Assembly: GCF_013401515.1 (NCBI RefSeq)
Contig: NZ_CP058529.1
Span: 558,001-622,000 of the forward strand
Direction: 5' to 3'
DNA length: 64,000 nucleotides
Origin: Halorarum halophilum
GTDB lineage: Archaea > Halobacteriota > Halobacteria > Halobacteriales > Haloferacaceae
The position numbers were made by a program, and so were the translations under genes. Below the pieces are notes generated by a model. The model saw nothing but the letters and a program-made list of their open reading frames with translations. It was not told the origin of the DNA and made no database searches. Positions 53,621 to 63,174 of the stretch are shown piece by piece (positions within the stretch are counted from its first letter, which is position 1; the number at the start of each line of letters is the position of its first letter).

Positions 53621-54115
53621 ATGGTCGATCTGGTCACCGGGGTCGCCCTCCTGCTCCTCCTCGTGGCCGTCGCGGGAAGCCTGCTGCCGCTTGTCCCGTC
53701 CGGCCTGACCGCGCTGGCGGGCGTCTACGGCTACTACTTCTTCGCCCCGGGCGCCGGGGAGGACATGGGCCTCTGGCTCCTCGCGGGGTTCACCGTCGTC
53801 GGGCTCGTCACGGCGCTGGTGGAGCACTTCGGTGGCGCGCTCGCGTCGAAGGCGGGCGGCGCCGAGACCGAGACAATGATCCTCGCTGGACTGTCGTCCG
53901 TCCTCCTCCTGTTCGTCCTCGGCCCGCTGGGCGTCGTGGTTGGCGTCGTCGCCGTCGTCGTCCTGGCCGAACTGCGCGCCGGGAAGGAGCCGCGGGAGGC
54001 CGTGGTCGCCTCCGTGTGGACGGTCGCCGGGCTGCTCGGTTCCACGGTGGCGCAGTTCCTCCTGACGCTCTCGATGCTCGTGGGATTCGTCACGTTCGTG
54101 CTCCTGCTCAGCTGA
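53621..54115 (+). CDS. DUF456 membrane protein
   Basis: 164 residues from ATG 53621. Four or five transmembrane segments: VDLVTGVALLLLLVAVAGSL, LTALAGVYGYYFFAPG, LWLLAGFTVVGLVTALVEHF, GLSSVLLLFVLGPLGVVVGV and VGFVTFVLLLS. DUF456 also has Gly-rich turns in known families. Function unknown. Its end overlaps the converging amidase gene by 8 bases. Confidence 0.85.
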   Translation: MVDLVTGVALLLLLVAVAGSLLPLVPSGLTALAGVYGYYFFAPGAGEDMGLWLLAGFTVVGLVTALVEHFGGALASKAGGAETETMILAGLSSVLLLFVLGPLGVVVGVVAVVVLAELRAGKEPREAVVASVWTVAGLLGSTVAQFLLTLSMLVGFVTFVLLLS

Positions 54116-55502
54116 GCCGCTCCACGGCGAGCGCGGCCCGGAGCGCCAGCGCGTCCTCTCCGCGAGGTGCGGCGAACTGGATGCCGACCGGCGCCCCGTC
54201 CGCACGGCTGCACGGGACGGAAACGGCCGGGGAGCCGGTGTTGTTGAACGGCGCCGTGTTCGCGACCACCTCGGGGACCGAGACCTCGTGGCGGTCCTCC
54301 CCGCCGACCGCCCCGAATTCCGGGGCCGTCATCGGCGTCGTCGGTGCGGCGAGCACGTCCACGCGGTCGAAGCAGGAACGGGTCCGGCGGACCTGTCGGC
54401 GACGTGCGTCCCACCCCGCCGCGTAGGCGTCGCGTCCCTCGCGCCGCAACGCCTCCCCGATGGCCGCGAGGCGGTGGACGCGCGGAGGGACCTCGGCGTC
54501 GGAGAGCGAGGTCGCGAGCGCGGTGCGGGCGTCCGGGAAGCGCCCGTTTCCGAGCGGCTGACCGCCGCCGGCCCGGAGCCGGGCGAACTCCCGGAGGGTG
54601 TGGAGCTGGTTGACGAATCCGGCGTCCCCGTGCTCTGGGAAGTCGAGGCGCTCCACCGTCACGCCCGCGCGGCCGGCCAGGTCGGCGAGCGTCCCCTCGA
54701 CGGTGGCCCGCACGCCCGGGTCGGCCGCCGCGACGAACTCCTCTGGGACGCCGACGCGGAGGCGACCGAGTTCCGAATCGAGCGTTCCCGTTGGCCTGAC
54801 GGGGTCCGTGTGAGCGGTGGCGGGACGGAGCGGGTCGCCGCCGCCGAGTGCGCCGAGCACGCGGGCCGCCGTCCCCACGTCGCGGGCGAGGACGCCGACG
54901 TGGTCGAGCGTCGGTGCGAGGTCGAGCACGCCGGTCCGGGGGACCAGATCGAACGTCGGCTTCACGCCGACGAGGTCGCAGAACGACGCCGGTACGCGGA
55001 CGCTCCCGGCCGTGTCCGTGCCGAGCGCCGCGTCCGCCAGCCCGCCCGCGACCGCCGCGGCGCTCCCGCTGGAGGACCCGCCGGGAACCGCGCCGGCGAC
55101 GGCCGGGTTCTCCGTCCGGCCCGCGACGCAGCCCTCGCCGGTGACGCCGAGTGCGAACGGGTCCATCCGCGTAGTCCCGACGAGGTCGGCGCCCGCGACG
55201 CGCAGTCGCTCGACGACCGTCGCGTCGTGGTCCGGCTCCCAGGCGAGTCGGCCGGTACCGGCGCGGTGGGTCACGCCCCTCACGGCGACGTTGTCCTTCG
55301 TCGCCAAATCGAGGTCGGAGAGCGGCCCGTCCACCGACTCCGGCGTCTCGAGTGCCGTGGCGAACGCGCCGTACGGGTCGGCCCTGCCGACCGGTTCGGC
55401 GGGCGGGAACGCGGGGTAGGTATCGTCCCCGGGCAGCGACCGCGCGCGTTCGACGAACCGCCGGGCCGCCTCCTCCTGCTCGTCCCACGCTCCCTCGGTC
55501 AT
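54108..55502 (-). CDS. amidase (GatA/AS family)
   Basis: 464 residues from ATG 55502. Amidase signature: DLATKDNVAVRGV with the catalytic Lys, PGGSSSGSAAAVAGGLADAA with the Ser of the Ser-cisSer-Lys triad, and ALGTDTAGSVRVPASFCDLV. Family members cleave amides or transfer ammonia. It is shorter than some GatA and stands without gatB/C, so an independent amidase is likely. Substrate unknown. Confidence 0.92.
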   Translation of the reverse strand: MTEGAWDEQEEAARRFVERARSLPGDDTYPAFPPAEPVGRADPYGAFATALETPESVDGPLSDLDLATKDNVAVRGVTHRAGTGRLAWEPDHDATVVERLRVAGADLVGTTRMDPFALGVTGEGCVAGRTENPAVAGAVPGGSSSGSAAAVAGGLADAALGTDTAGSVRVPASFCDLVGVKPTFDLVPRTGVLDLAPTLDHVGVLARDVGTAARVLGALGGGDPLRPATAHTDPVRPTGTLDSELGRLRVGVPEEFVAAADPGVRATVEGTLADLAGRAGVTVERLDFPEHGDAGFVNQLHTLREFARLRAGGGQPLGNGRFPDARTALATSLSDAEVPPRVHRLAAIGEALRREGRDAYAAGWDARRRQVRRTRSCFDRVDVLAAPTTPMTAPEFGAVGGEDRHEVSVPEVVANTAPFNNTGSPAVSVPCSRADGAPVGIQFAAPRGEDALALRAALAVERLS

Positions 55503-55549
55503 ATCCCTGCCTTCGGGTGGGGGATGAAAACAGTTCTGGCAGCTGACGA

Positions 55550-56383
55550 CTACAGCCCGAGTAGGTCGCGGGCCTCCGCCGGCGAGGCGACCGGCCGTCC
55601 GAGTTCCTCGGCGATGCGAACCGAACGAGCGACGAGCGCCTCGTTCGTGGCGCGCTCGCCCTTCCGGTAGTAGCTGTTGTCCTCCAGCCCGACGCGGACG
55701 TGCCCGCCGAGCAGCAGCGACTGCGTGGTGAGCGGGAGCTGGTGCGGTCCGAACCCGATCACGTTGAACTCCGCGCGGTCGGGGAGCTGGTCGACCATGT
55801 GCTGGAGGTTGGCCGGCGAGGGCGGGGAGAGCGTCCCCGGCCCGAAGATGAGATTCAGGTACGGCGGATCCGCGAGGTCGTCGAGGATGCGGAACGACTC
55901 GTTGAGGTGGCCGTCGTTGAACACCTCGAGTTCGGGCTTGATCCCCCGCTCGCGCATCTCCGCGTGGAGGCCGTCGATGGTGTCGCGGGTGTTCTCGCTG
56001 GTGAGCCGTCGCCCGCGGTTCATCGGACCCATGTCGAGGCTGGCCATCTCCGGTGCGGGGTCGGTCCGGAGCGGTTCGGCCCGGAGCGCGTCCGGCGCGG
56101 CGGTGCCGCCCGTCGAGTGCTGGATGACGAGGTCGTCGGTCGCGTCGCGCACGGCGTCGGTCACCGCCTGGAACCGCTCGGTCGAGAACGCGCGCTCGCC
56201 GTTGTCCCGCCTGGCGTGCAGGTGGACGATGGCCGCGCCGGCCTCCTCGCAGGCGGCCGCGGCGGCGGCGATCTCCTCGGGCGTCTCGGGCAATCCCGGG
56301 TGGGTTTCCTTCCCGTGGATCCCGCCGGTCAGCGCCGCCGTGACGACGACTGGTTTGCCGTCGAGGTACTCCTGGTACGTCAT
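55550..56383 (-). CDS. BKACE-type beta-keto acid cleavage enzyme (DUF849)
   Basis: 277 residues from ATG 56383. PVVVTAALTGGIHGKETHPG, then EAGAAIVHLHARRDNGERAF (zinc-binding HLHAR), IQHSTGGTA, and FGPHQLPLTTQSLLLGGHVR, VGLEDNSYYRKGE. The fold is that of 3-keto-5-aminohexanoate cleavage enzyme, which joins a beta-keto acid with acetyl-CoA. The exact substrate varies. It overlaps the small Cys gene by ATGA (56380-56383). Confidence 0.88.
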   Translation of the reverse strand: MTYQEYLDGKPVVVTAALTGGIHGKETHPGLPETPEEIAAAAAACEEAGAAIVHLHARRDNGERAFSTERFQAVTDAVRDATDDLVIQHSTGGTAAPDALRAEPLRTDPAPEMASLDMGPMNRGRRLTSENTRDTIDGLHAEMRERGIKPELEVFNDGHLNESFRILDDLADPPYLNLIFGPGTLSPPSPANLQHMVDQLPDRAEFNVIGFGPHQLPLTTQSLLLGGHVRVGLEDNSYYRKGERATNEALVARSVRIAEELGRPVASPAEARDLLGL

Positions 56384-56574
56384 TCGTCCCAGTCGAGCCC
56401 CTCGTGTTCGCGGAAGTACTCGCAGTCTGCCTCTGGGTCGAGGTCGTAGCGTTCGGTACAGATGTCGGCGCGGACCGGCTGGACGAACCTCTCCGCCACG
56501 GTGCAGAACGCTCGGGCCGTCTCGAACTCCCGACTCCCGTCGCCCTCGCGGTACTCCAGGTGCGGGCACGTCAT
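56380..56574 (-). CDS. 64-aa Cys-rich protein coupled to BKACE
   Basis: 64 residues from ATG 56574. The chain MTCPHLEYREGDGSREFETA, then RAFCTVAERFVQPVRADICT, then PEADCEYFREHEG holds four cysteines (3, 24, 39, 51), as in haloarchaeal one-domain metal-binding or redox proteins. It ends on the BKACE start, so translational coupling is likely. The function is unknown, though similar C-rich ORFs are seen with metabolic genes. Confidence 0.65.
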   Translation of the reverse strand: MTCPHLEYREGDGSREFETARAFCTVAERFVQPVRADICTERYDLDPEADCEYFREHEGLDWDE

Positions 56575-56652
56575 ACCCACACTGCGGCCGCCGACCGTTT
56601 AGGTGTGACCGTCGGTGACACACGTGTTACCGCAGCGGGGCGGGAGCGCCGC

Positions 56653-57042
56653 TCAGGCGAACACGACGCCGTCGAACGAGCCCGAGAGGACGAGTTCCCC
56701 GTCCCCGTTGTGGCAGACGAACGGGGCGGTGACGTCCGCGCGACCGTCGCCGTGCTCGACGTCCGCCACGGTCACCTCGCAGACGATGCGCTCGCCGGTG
56801 TGGACCGGTCGGCGGAACTCGAAGGTCATCTCCCGGGCGAGCACGTCGAGGTCCCCGCCGATCTTCGTCGGCAGCGTCGCGGTGAGCAGGCCGTGGACGA
56901 GCAGGCGACCCTGCTCGTCCCGTTCCTCGTGGTGGGTGCCGCGGTCGCCCGAGAGGTCGGCGAACTCCCGGACCTCCTCCCGGGTGAAGGTGCGCTCGTG
57001 GCGGACGACGGTTCCCTCCTCGGGGAGGTCTGCCGGGTTCAT
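56653..57042 (-). CDS. MaoC-like (R)-hydratase/thioesterase-fold protein
   Basis: 129 residues from ATG 57042. Hot-dog fold with MaoC features: RTFTREEVREFADLSGDRGT, then HHEERDEQGRLLVHGLLTAT and EMTFEFRRPVHTGERIVCEV. The D-x-H pair of the hydratase site (DLSGDRGTHH) is present. Members hydrate enoyl-CoA. Alongside BKACE and the amidase it hints at degradation of an amide or amino acid side chain via CoA esters (inference). Confidence 0.85.
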   Translation of the reverse strand: MNPADLPEEGTVVRHERTFTREEVREFADLSGDRGTHHEERDEQGRLLVHGLLTATLPTKIGGDLDVLAREMTFEFRRPVHTGERIVCEVTVADVEHGDGRADVTAPFVCHNGDGELVLSGSFDGVVFA

Positions 57043-57140
57043 GAGGGCGCGTCGAACCGCCGGAGGAAGAACGTGGTGGGTGCGCGAACTCGACGGACGT
57101 AGGGAAGCGCTCGCCGTCGGAGTCGCTCCGATCGAGGGTC

Positions 57141-58109
57141 CTACGCGCCGATGTACTTCTCGTTGATCTCGTACTCGCCCCGGTCGTTCTCGACGAGGTA
57201 CTCGCCGTAGTACGGGACCCGATCCGCGACGACCTGGCGGTACGCCTCGCGGATCTCCGGCTTCGTCATCTCGCCCATCGACTTCAGGTCGTCGTTGCGG
57301 TTGAGACAGCCCTTCAGGTAGCCCTCGTGGGTGACGCGGACGCGGCCGCAGTTGGCGCAGAAGCCGGCGTTCTCGACGGGGTCGACGATCTCGACCATCC
57401 CGCCGTTCACGAAGTAGCGCTTCCGGTCGTGCATCTCCCGTCGCTCAACGCGGTCGGCGATGTCGGCGAGCCAGTCGTGAACGCGTCCGATGTCGATGTT
57501 CCACTCGGGCCTGCCAGTGAGCTCCGGCATGTACTCGATGAGCTGGAGCTGGAGTCCGTCGTTCTCCGCGACGTGTTCGACCATCCCCTCGACGTACCCG
57601 GCCGTGTGTTCGAAGACGACCATGTTCAACTTCACCGGAGCCAGCCCGGCGTCGAGTGCCGCCTCCACCCCCTCCATTACCTTCTCGTAGGCGCCCGACT
57701 TCGTGATCTCCCCGAACGCCTCCGGGTCGAGCGCGTCCTGCGAGACGTTCACGCGGTCGAGACCTGCGTCCACGAGGTCCTCCGCGCGTCCGGGGAGGAA
57801 CGTGCCGTTCGTCGTCATCGACGTCTCCATCGAGTCGGGGGTCCGGCGGATGATCTCCTCGAGGTCCTCGCGGAGCATCGGCTCCCCGCCGGTCAACTTT
57901 ACCGAGTCGACACCGAACTCGGCTGCGACCTCCAGAAAGGTGACCACGTCGTCGGCGGTCATCTCGTTTTCCTGGGCGTCCATCGGCCCGCGCGTGTCCC
58001 CGAGGCCCTCGTTGTGACAGTAGACGCAGTCGAAGTTGCACCGGTCGGTAAGCGAGACGCGAACCCCGGTCACCGCACGTCCGAAGTCGTCCTCCAGCGG
58101 GGCCTGCAT
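57141..58109 (-). CDS. moaA: GTP 3',8-cyclase MoaA (molybdenum cofactor)
   Basis: 322 residues from ATG 58109. Radical-SAM motif CNFDCVYC (24-31), [20 protein letters not shown], and the second [4Fe-4S] site [18 protein letters not shown]. It turns GTP into the 3',8-cyclic intermediate of molybdopterin. The last residues are IGA, whereas many bacterial MoaA proteins end in GG, so the C-terminal tail differs. A palindrome (58164-58183) lies between it and the divergent mrp gene. Confidence 0.93.
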   Translation of the reverse strand: MQAPLEDDFGRAVTGVRVSLTDRCNFDCVYCHNEGLGDTRGPMDAQENEMTADDVVTFLEVAAEFGVDSVKLTGGEPMLREDLEEIIRRTPDSMETSMTTNGTFLPGRAEDLVDAGLDRVNVSQDALDPEAFGEITKSGAYEKVMEGVEAALDAGLAPVKLNMVVFEHTAGYVEGMVEHVAENDGLQLQLIEYMPELTGRPEWNIDIGRVHDWLADIADRVERREMHDRKRYFVNGGMVEIVDPVENAGFCANCGRVRVTHEGYLKGCLNRNDDLKSMGEMTKPEIREAYRQVVADRVPYYGEYLVENDRGEYEINEKYIGA

Positions 58110-58163
58110 ATAGCCGAGAATTCTCGCGGAGGGACTTGAACTTGTGGTGCAATCGGGTGAGAT

Positions 58164-58183
58164 TGTAATCAGATATGGTTACA
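58164..58183. promoter_or_regulatory. TGTAA-N10-TTACA palindrome between moaA and mrp
   Basis: TGTAA (58164-58168) and TTACA (58179-58183) are perfect inverted 5-base arms around a 10-base AT-rich centre in the 146-base divergent promoter region. The shape fits a dimeric regulator site. It is 55 bases from the moaA start and 73 from the mrp start. Confidence 0.35.
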
Positions 58184-58255
58184 GATCGGCGTCGCGAGCG
58201 AGTTCGGTGTGACCCCTTCACAACCCTTATTCGCGGGGCTCGCTGAAGGTGGAAC

Positions 58256-59326
58256 ATGGACGAAGCAACGGTTCGCGACCGCCTCGCGACCGTCGAGGAC
58301 CCGGCGCTCGGCGACGACATCGTCTCGCTCGGGCTGGTTAACGCGGTAGAGGTGGACGACGAGGCGGGCGTCGTCCGCGTGTCACTCGCGCTCGGCGCGC
58401 CGTACTCGCCCGACGAGACGGACATGGCCGGACGGGTCCGCGAGGCGCTCTCGGGGACCGACTACGAGATCGACCTCTCGGCCAGCCTCCCCTCCGACGT
58501 CGGCGAGGAGGATCAGGTGCTCCCCGGCGTGACGAACGTCATCGCCGTCGCCTCCGGGAAGGGGGGCGTCGGCAAGTCCACGGTCGCCGTGAACCTCGCG
58601 GCCGGGCTCTCGAAGCTCGGCGCGCGCGTGGGCCTGTTCGACGCCGACGTGTACGGTCCGAACGTCCCGCGGATGGTCGACGCCGACGAGGCGCCGCGCG
58701 CGACGGGCGAGGACACCATCGTGCCGCCGGAGAAGTACGGGATGCGCCTGATGAGCATGGCGTTCCTCGTCGGCGAGGACGACCCGGTCATCTGGCGCGG
58801 CCCGATGGTCCACAAGGTGCTGACCCAGCTCGTCGAGGACGTGGAGTGGGGTGACCTCGACTACATGGTGCTCGACCTCCCGCCGGGGACGGGCGACACG
58901 CAGCTCACCATCCTCCAGACGCTCCCGCTCACGGGCGCCGTCATCGTCACGACGCCCGAGGACGTCGCGCTCGACGACGCGAACAAGGGGCTGCGGATGT
59001 TCGGCAAGCACGAGACGAACGTGCTCGGCATCGTGGAGAACATGAGCGGCTTCGTCTGCCCGGACTGCGGCAGCGAACACGACGTGTTCGGCAAGGGCGG
59101 CGGGAAGGCGTTCGCGGCGGACAACGACCTGCCGTTCCTCGGCGGCGTCCCGCTCGACCCGGCGGTCCGGAAGGGCGGCGACGGCGGGAAGCCCATCGTG
59201 CTGCGCGAGGACTCGGAGACGGCGGACGCGTTCAAGCTCGTCACCGAGAACGTCGCCAACAACGTCGGCGTCGTCCAGCGCCGGCGGGCGAGCCAGCGCG
59301 CCTCCCGCGACGCGCCGACGCAGTAG
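58256..59326 (+). CDS. Mrp/NBP35-type P-loop ATPase (Fe-S carrier)
   Basis: 356 residues from ATG 58256. N-terminal DUF59/FSCA-like domain (DEATVRDRLATVEDPALGDD, ~1-80), then the deviant Walker A VIAVASGKGGVGKSTVAVNL (~95-114), and MVLDLPPGTGDTQLTI. A CxxC pair (FVCPDCGSEHD, ~260) binds the bridging [4Fe-4S] cluster of Mrp dimers. The protein transfers Fe-S clusters. A TATA-like CCTTATT (58223-58229) stands ~30 bases before the start. Confidence 0.94.
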   Translation: MDEATVRDRLATVEDPALGDDIVSLGLVNAVEVDDEAGVVRVSLALGAPYSPDETDMAGRVREALSGTDYEIDLSASLPSDVGEEDQVLPGVTNVIAVASGKGGVGKSTVAVNLAAGLSKLGARVGLFDADVYGPNVPRMVDADEAPRATGEDTIVPPEKYGMRLMSMAFLVGEDDPVIWRGPMVHKVLTQLVEDVEWGDLDYMVLDLPPGTGDTQLTILQTLPLTGAVIVTTPEDVALDDANKGLRMFGKHETNVLGIVENMSGFVCPDCGSEHDVFGKGGGKAFAADNDLPFLGGVPLDPAVRKGGDGGKPIVLREDSETADAFKLVTENVANNVGVVQRRRASQRASRDAPTQ

Positions 59327-59393
59327 GTGACCGCGACGCTCCGTCGTAACGGACTCAGTAAGGGCTTAGGCGCGGGCCGACCAGGGACGCGAC

Positions 59394-59690
59394 ATGACCG
59401 ACCCCGATTCTCCCGATGACGAACTCCCGCCCGACCTGCAGGAGGAGGACTGGGCGCTCGCGCCGGAGTCCGACGCCGAGTTCGTCCCCGACGCCGACCG
59501 GCGCCGGTTTCTCCGGCAGGTCGCGGAGGACGTGCGCGGCGAGTCGAGCGAGTCGAAACAGCTCTCGGCCATCCTCTACCGCGTCTCGGACCTGTACGAC
59601 CCCGACGAGGACACCTCGCCCGAGGAGATCTACCTCAACGTCAGGCGGATCATGCAGATCAAGGAGCGCGGCGGGCTGGAACGGGAGTAG
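59394..59690 (+). CDS. conserved haloarchaeal hypothetical protein, 98 aa
   Basis: 98 residues from ATG 59394. Very acidic N-terminal third (TDPDSPDDELPPDLQEEDWA), then RRRFLRQVAEDVRGESSESK and ILYRVSDLYDPDEDTSPEEI, YLNVRRIMQIKERGG. I recall this type as widely present next to mrp genes in haloarchaea but have no function for it. It starts 67 bases after mrp, probably in the same transcript. Confidence 0.7.
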   Translation: MTDPDSPDDELPPDLQEEDWALAPESDAEFVPDADRRRFLRQVAEDVRGESSESKQLSAILYRVSDLYDPDEDTSPEEIYLNVRRIMQIKERGGLERE

Positions 59691-59771
59691 GACGACTGTG
59701 GACGGCTGGTGGGAACAGACGTCGAGACCGTGATGACGACCGCGGCGTTCCGGTGGTCCGGACTGGACCGA

Positions 59772-60332
59772 TCAGTCGGTTTCGTCCGGGTCGTCGGACC
59801 CGATGGTCTCGCCGCAGTGAGGACACCGGTCGTACCGGAGTTCGACGCTCGCCTCGTGGACCGCCCGCATCGCGGCTCGAACGCGCTTCTCGCTGGCGAT
59901 CTCCTCGTCGTAGGCCAGCGTCGCTCCTTCGACCTCGATCAGGAACTTGGCGACCTCGGTCGCCTCGAACATCACGTCGTCTAGCTCGTCGGCGGTGAGG
60001 AAGTCGCTCATCGCGCCGTAGAGGAACGTCGCACCGGCCGTCCGCACCTTCCCCTCGAAGTCCCGCCTGGCCTGATAGACCGCCTGGCGTGTGTACGTGT
60101 CGTCGAGGAAGGGCACGAGCTCCGGCAGTTGTTCGCCGACCTTCGTCATCTCGACCCCGGTCTTCGTCCGGAAGTCGGCACACAGCCTCGCGACGGCCCA
60201 CTCACGTGCCGTGAACGCCACCCGGCCCCTAAGGAACACGTCCACTCGGTCGTTATCGGCGCCGTCGAGTCGCTCGAAGCGTCGCCGGTCACCGTTGGTA
60301 CTCGGAACGGTCGCTTTCGTGTCGTCGGGCAT
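59772..60332 (-). CDS. DUF5806-like protein with a C-terminal CxxC
   Basis: 186 residues from ATG 60332. Helical middle: REWAVARLCADFRTKTGVEM, then KVGEQLPELVPFLDDTYTRQ, AVYQARRDFEGKVRTAGATF, and a long acidic stretch. At the end YDRCPHCGETIGSDDPDE gives a CPHC pair that may be half a zinc site. It resembles the DUF5806 family (recalled). Function unknown; converges with the plus-strand 98-aa gene. Confidence 0.7.
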   Translation of the reverse strand: MPDDTKATVPSTNGDRRRFERLDGADNDRVDVFLRGRVAFTAREWAVARLCADFRTKTGVEMTKVGEQLPELVPFLDDTYTRQAVYQARRDFEGKVRTAGATFLYGAMSDFLTADELDDVMFEATEVAKFLIEVEGATLAYDEEIASEKRVRAAMRAVHEASVELRYDRCPHCGETIGSDDPDETD

Positions 60333-60638
60333 GGTTGTTTCGTGCGGTTGCCCGCGACAGAAACAGGACCTACAGCTGTATACGCCTTTCTACCGCCCGA
60401 ATCGGGTACTCGGAATCGGAGCGGATACGTGGTCTTCGAACCCCCCTACGACCGGCGGAACCTGGCCGAATCGTCTGCTACTGGTTCCCAGTCCAGAGTC
60501 CGGTATCGCGTCGGTCGTGGGAAGCGTGATGGAACACCCTCGGTGGCGAACGCAAGGGAAGAGAACGGGGCGTGAACCACGGGGGTCGACGAGCGAAACC
60601 GCCGAAGGCGGCCGAGAGGGGAGACCGCTAGAGAGGAT
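60333..60638. other. intergenic, holds one hairpin, no gene
   Basis: 306 bases upstream of the DUF5806-like gene and downstream of CDC48 (both minus). ORFs here show no domain or codon bias. The only structure is the CCGCC-GAA-GGCGG hairpin near the CDC48 end. Confidence 0.45.
60599..60611. repeat. C(GAA)G hairpin near the end of CDC48
   Basis: CCGCC (60599-60603), GAA, GGCGG (60607-60611) form a stem with the same loop as the hairpin at 37242-37254. Just 28 bases after the CDC48 stop, on the transcript side, so a 3' end element is likely. Confidence 0.4.
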
Positions 60639-62897
60639 TTACTGGAACGTCCGGCCCAGTTCGCCCTCCTCGGGCTCGGCTGTGTCGGCCTGCCGGAAGC
60701 GCTTCTCGATCTCTTCGTAGCGCTCGATCGTCTCGGGGGTGACGGAGGGCTTCACCTCGTCCAGTGCCGACTCGAAGTGGTCCATCGTGATGCGGACGTT
60801 GCCGACCGAGTCGGCGATCTCCTCGGGCTTCACCGACTCGATGAACTCGCGGGAGGCGTTCATCGACGCCTCGCGGCAGACGGCCTCGATGTCGGCGCCG
60901 ACGTAGCCGTCCGTCCGGCGGGCCAGCGAGTCGAGGTCGACGTCGTCGGCCAGCGGCTTCTCCTCGGTGTGGACCTGGAAGATGGCCCGGCGGCCCTCCT
61001 CGTCCGGGACCGGCACGTGGACGTGGCGGTCGAGCCGGCCGGGGCGGAGCAGCGCCGAGTCGATGAGGTCCGGGCGGTTCGTCGTCGCGATGACGACCAC
61101 GTCCTCCAGCGTCTCGAGGCCGTCGAGCTCCGTCAGGAGCTGCGAGACGACGCGCTCGGAGACGCCCGAGTCGCCCGTGTTGGTGCCGCGCTCGGTCGCG
61201 AGCGAGTCGATCTCGTCGAAGAAGATGACGGTGGGGGCGTTCTCGCGCGCCTTGCTGAACACCTCGCGCACGCCCTTCTCCGACTCGCCGACGAACTTGT
61301 TCAGGAGCTCAGGCCCCTTGACCGAGATGAAGTTCGACTCCGACTCGTTGGCGATGGCCTTCGCCAGCAGGGTCTTCCCCGTACCGGGCGGGCCGTACAT
61401 CATCACGCCCTTGGCCGACTGCATGTCCATCGCCTCGAACACCTCGGGGTACTCGAGGGGCCACTGGATCGTCTCGCGGAGCCGTTCCTTGGTCGCCTCG
61501 AGACCGCCGACGTCGGCCCAGGTGACGTCCGGCACCTCGACGAACACCTCCCGGAGCGCGGAGGGCTCGATGCCCTTCATCGCCTCCTTCATGTCGGACT
61601 CGTTGACCTCGATGGAGTCGAGCACCTCGGCGTCGATCTCCTCCGCGTCGAGGTCGAGCTGCGGGCGGATGCGCCGCAGGGCGTTCATACCGGCTTCCTT
61701 CGCAAGCGACTCGAGGTCGGCGCCGACGAACCCGTGGGTGGACTCCGCGTACTCGTCGATGTCCACGCCCTCGGAGAGCGGCATGTTCCGCGTGTGGACC
61801 TGCAGGATCTCCTTGCGGCCGTCCCGGTCCGGGACGCCGATCTCGATCTCGCGGTCGAAGCGCCCGCCGCGGCGTAGCGCCGGGTCGATCGCGTCGACAC
61901 GGTTGGTCGCGCCGATGACGACGACCTCGCCGCGCTCCTCGAGCCCGTCCATCAGCGAGAGCAGCTGGGCCACGACGCGGCGTTCCACGTCGCCGCCCGC
62001 CTCCTCGCGCTTGGGCGCGATGGAGTCCAGCTCGTCCATGAAGACGATCGCGGGGGCGTTCTCCTCGGCCTCCTCGAACACCTCGCGGAGCTGCTCCTCG
62101 GACTCCCCGTAGTACTTCGACATGATCTCGGGGCCCGACAGGGTCTGGAAGTGCGCGTCGATCTCGTTGGCGACGGCCTTCGCGATGAGCGTCTTCCCGG
62201 TGCCCGGCGGGCCGTGGAGCAGCACGCCCTTCGGCGGCTCGATGCCGAGCCGCTTGAACAGCTCGGGGTGGCGCATCGGCAGTTCGATCATCTCGCGGAC
62301 CTGCTCGAGTTCGTCGTCGAGTCCGCCGATGTCCTCGTAGGCCACGTCCGGCGACTCCGCGCCCGACGTGGAGGCCTCGGCGATCTCCTCGGCCGGCTTC
62401 TCGGAGATGTCGACGTCGGTCGAGTCCGTGATGACGACCGTGCCGGACGGCTGGGTCGAGGCGATCTTCAGCGGGACCGCCTGCGAGCCGCCGCCCATGA
62501 GGCCGAGCCCGAGGGGGAACCTGATGGTCTGCCCCTGCGTGACCGGCTGGCCCGAGAGCTTGTCGCGGATGATCGAGCCGACGTTCCCGCGGATGCCGAA
62601 CTGCTGGGGGAGCGCGATGGTGATGCGCTCGGCCGGCTCGACGTCGGCGGGTTCGACCTCGACGCGGTCGTCGATGCCGGCGCCGGCCTCCTGCCGTAGC
62701 TGACCGTCGATGCGGACGACGCCCGTGTCGTCGTCCTCGGGGTAGCCGGGCCACACCCGCGCGATAGCGGTCGAGTCACCCTCGAGGCGGATGTAATCGC
62801 CGCCCGAGAGCTCCAGTTCCTCGGCCGCGACGCGGTCGATCGCTGCGAGGCGCCGCCCCGCGTCCTTCTGCTTCAGTGGTTTGACAGTTAGTTTCAT
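60639..62897 (-). CDS. CDC48/VAT-type AAA+ ATPase
   Basis: 752 residues from ATG 62897. N domain (1-180) begins [21 protein letters not shown]1: Walker A GPPGTGKT (229-236), Walker B FMDELD (D288-E289). D2: GPPGTGKT (502-509), Walker B FFDEID (D561-E562), both with arginine fingers in GRFDREI and GRLDRHV segments. It unfolds proteins and feeds the proteasome or dissociates complexes. A terminal LGRTFQ tail replaces the HbYX motif, so proteasome docking by that motif is not seen. It overlaps the DUF7127 gene by ATGA (62894-62897). Confidence 0.97.
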   Translation of the reverse strand: MKLTVKPLKQKDAGRRLAAIDRVAAEELELSGGDYIRLEGDSTAIARVWPGYPEDDDTGVVRIDGQLRQEAGAGIDDRVEVEPADVEPAERITIALPQQFGIRGNVGSIIRDKLSGQPVTQGQTIRFPLGLGLMGGGSQAVPLKIASTQPSGTVVITDSTDVDISEKPAEEIAEASTSGAESPDVAYEDIGGLDDELEQVREMIELPMRHPELFKRLGIEPPKGVLLHGPPGTGKTLIAKAVANEIDAHFQTLSGPEIMSKYYGESEEQLREVFEEAEENAPAIVFMDELDSIAPKREEAGGDVERRVVAQLLSLMDGLEERGEVVVIGATNRVDAIDPALRRGGRFDREIEIGVPDRDGRKEILQVHTRNMPLSEGVDIDEYAESTHGFVGADLESLAKEAGMNALRRIRPQLDLDAEEIDAEVLDSIEVNESDMKEAMKGIEPSALREVFVEVPDVTWADVGGLEATKERLRETIQWPLEYPEVFEAMDMQSAKGVMMYGPPGTGKTLLAKAIANESESNFISVKGPELLNKFVGESEKGVREVFSKARENAPTVIFFDEIDSLATERGTNTGDSGVSERVVSQLLTELDGLETLEDVVVIATTNRPDLIDSALLRPGRLDRHVHVPVPDEEGRRAIFQVHTEEKPLADDVDLDSLARRTDGYVGADIEAVCREASMNASREFIESVKPEEIADSVGNVRITMDHFESALDEVKPSVTPETIERYEEIEKRFRQADTAEPEEGELGRTFQ

Positions 62898-63142
62898 TGG
62901 GTGATCGTGATAGTGAGTACGCCGTTCTGCGTGTCAATGTTTGCGGCCGTGCCGGGGAGATCGATCTCGAACTCCTCATCGCCGTCCTCACGCTGCAGGA
63001 CGACGATGGCGGTGTCGTCGACGGTGTCGACGTACACGTCCTCCTCGTCGATGTCGAGATCGGCGGCGAGCACGGTCGTGTCGTCGTAGTCGTAGCGACG
63101 CACGAACCGCTCGGTTTCCCCGTTGAATTGGCGTTGGTTCAT
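62894..63142 (-). CDS. Hsp20/DUF7127-like small protein coupled to CDC48
   Basis: 82 residues from ATG 63142. The chain [20 protein letters not shown], then [20 protein letters not shown], then [20 protein letters not shown] is an alpha-crystallin-like beta sandwich without the usual C-terminal IxI tail, as in the haloarchaeal group that I recall as DUF7127. The CDC48 gene follows with an ATGA overlap. It may act as a holding factor or adaptor for CDC48 (inference from coupling). Confidence 0.8.
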   Translation of the reverse strand: MNQRQFNGETERFVRRYDYDDTTVLAADLDIDEEDVYVDTVDDTAIVVLQREDGDEEFEIDLPGTAANIDTQNGVLTITITQ

Positions 63143-63174
63143 GACGAATCCTAACTCCAGGTAATGCACCTTCC

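Noticed and set aside
57141-57160. MoaA frameshift because of the unusual IGA end
   Set aside because: The C-terminal end is simply variable in archaea as far as I recall; all cluster-binding cysteines are present and the frame is intact.
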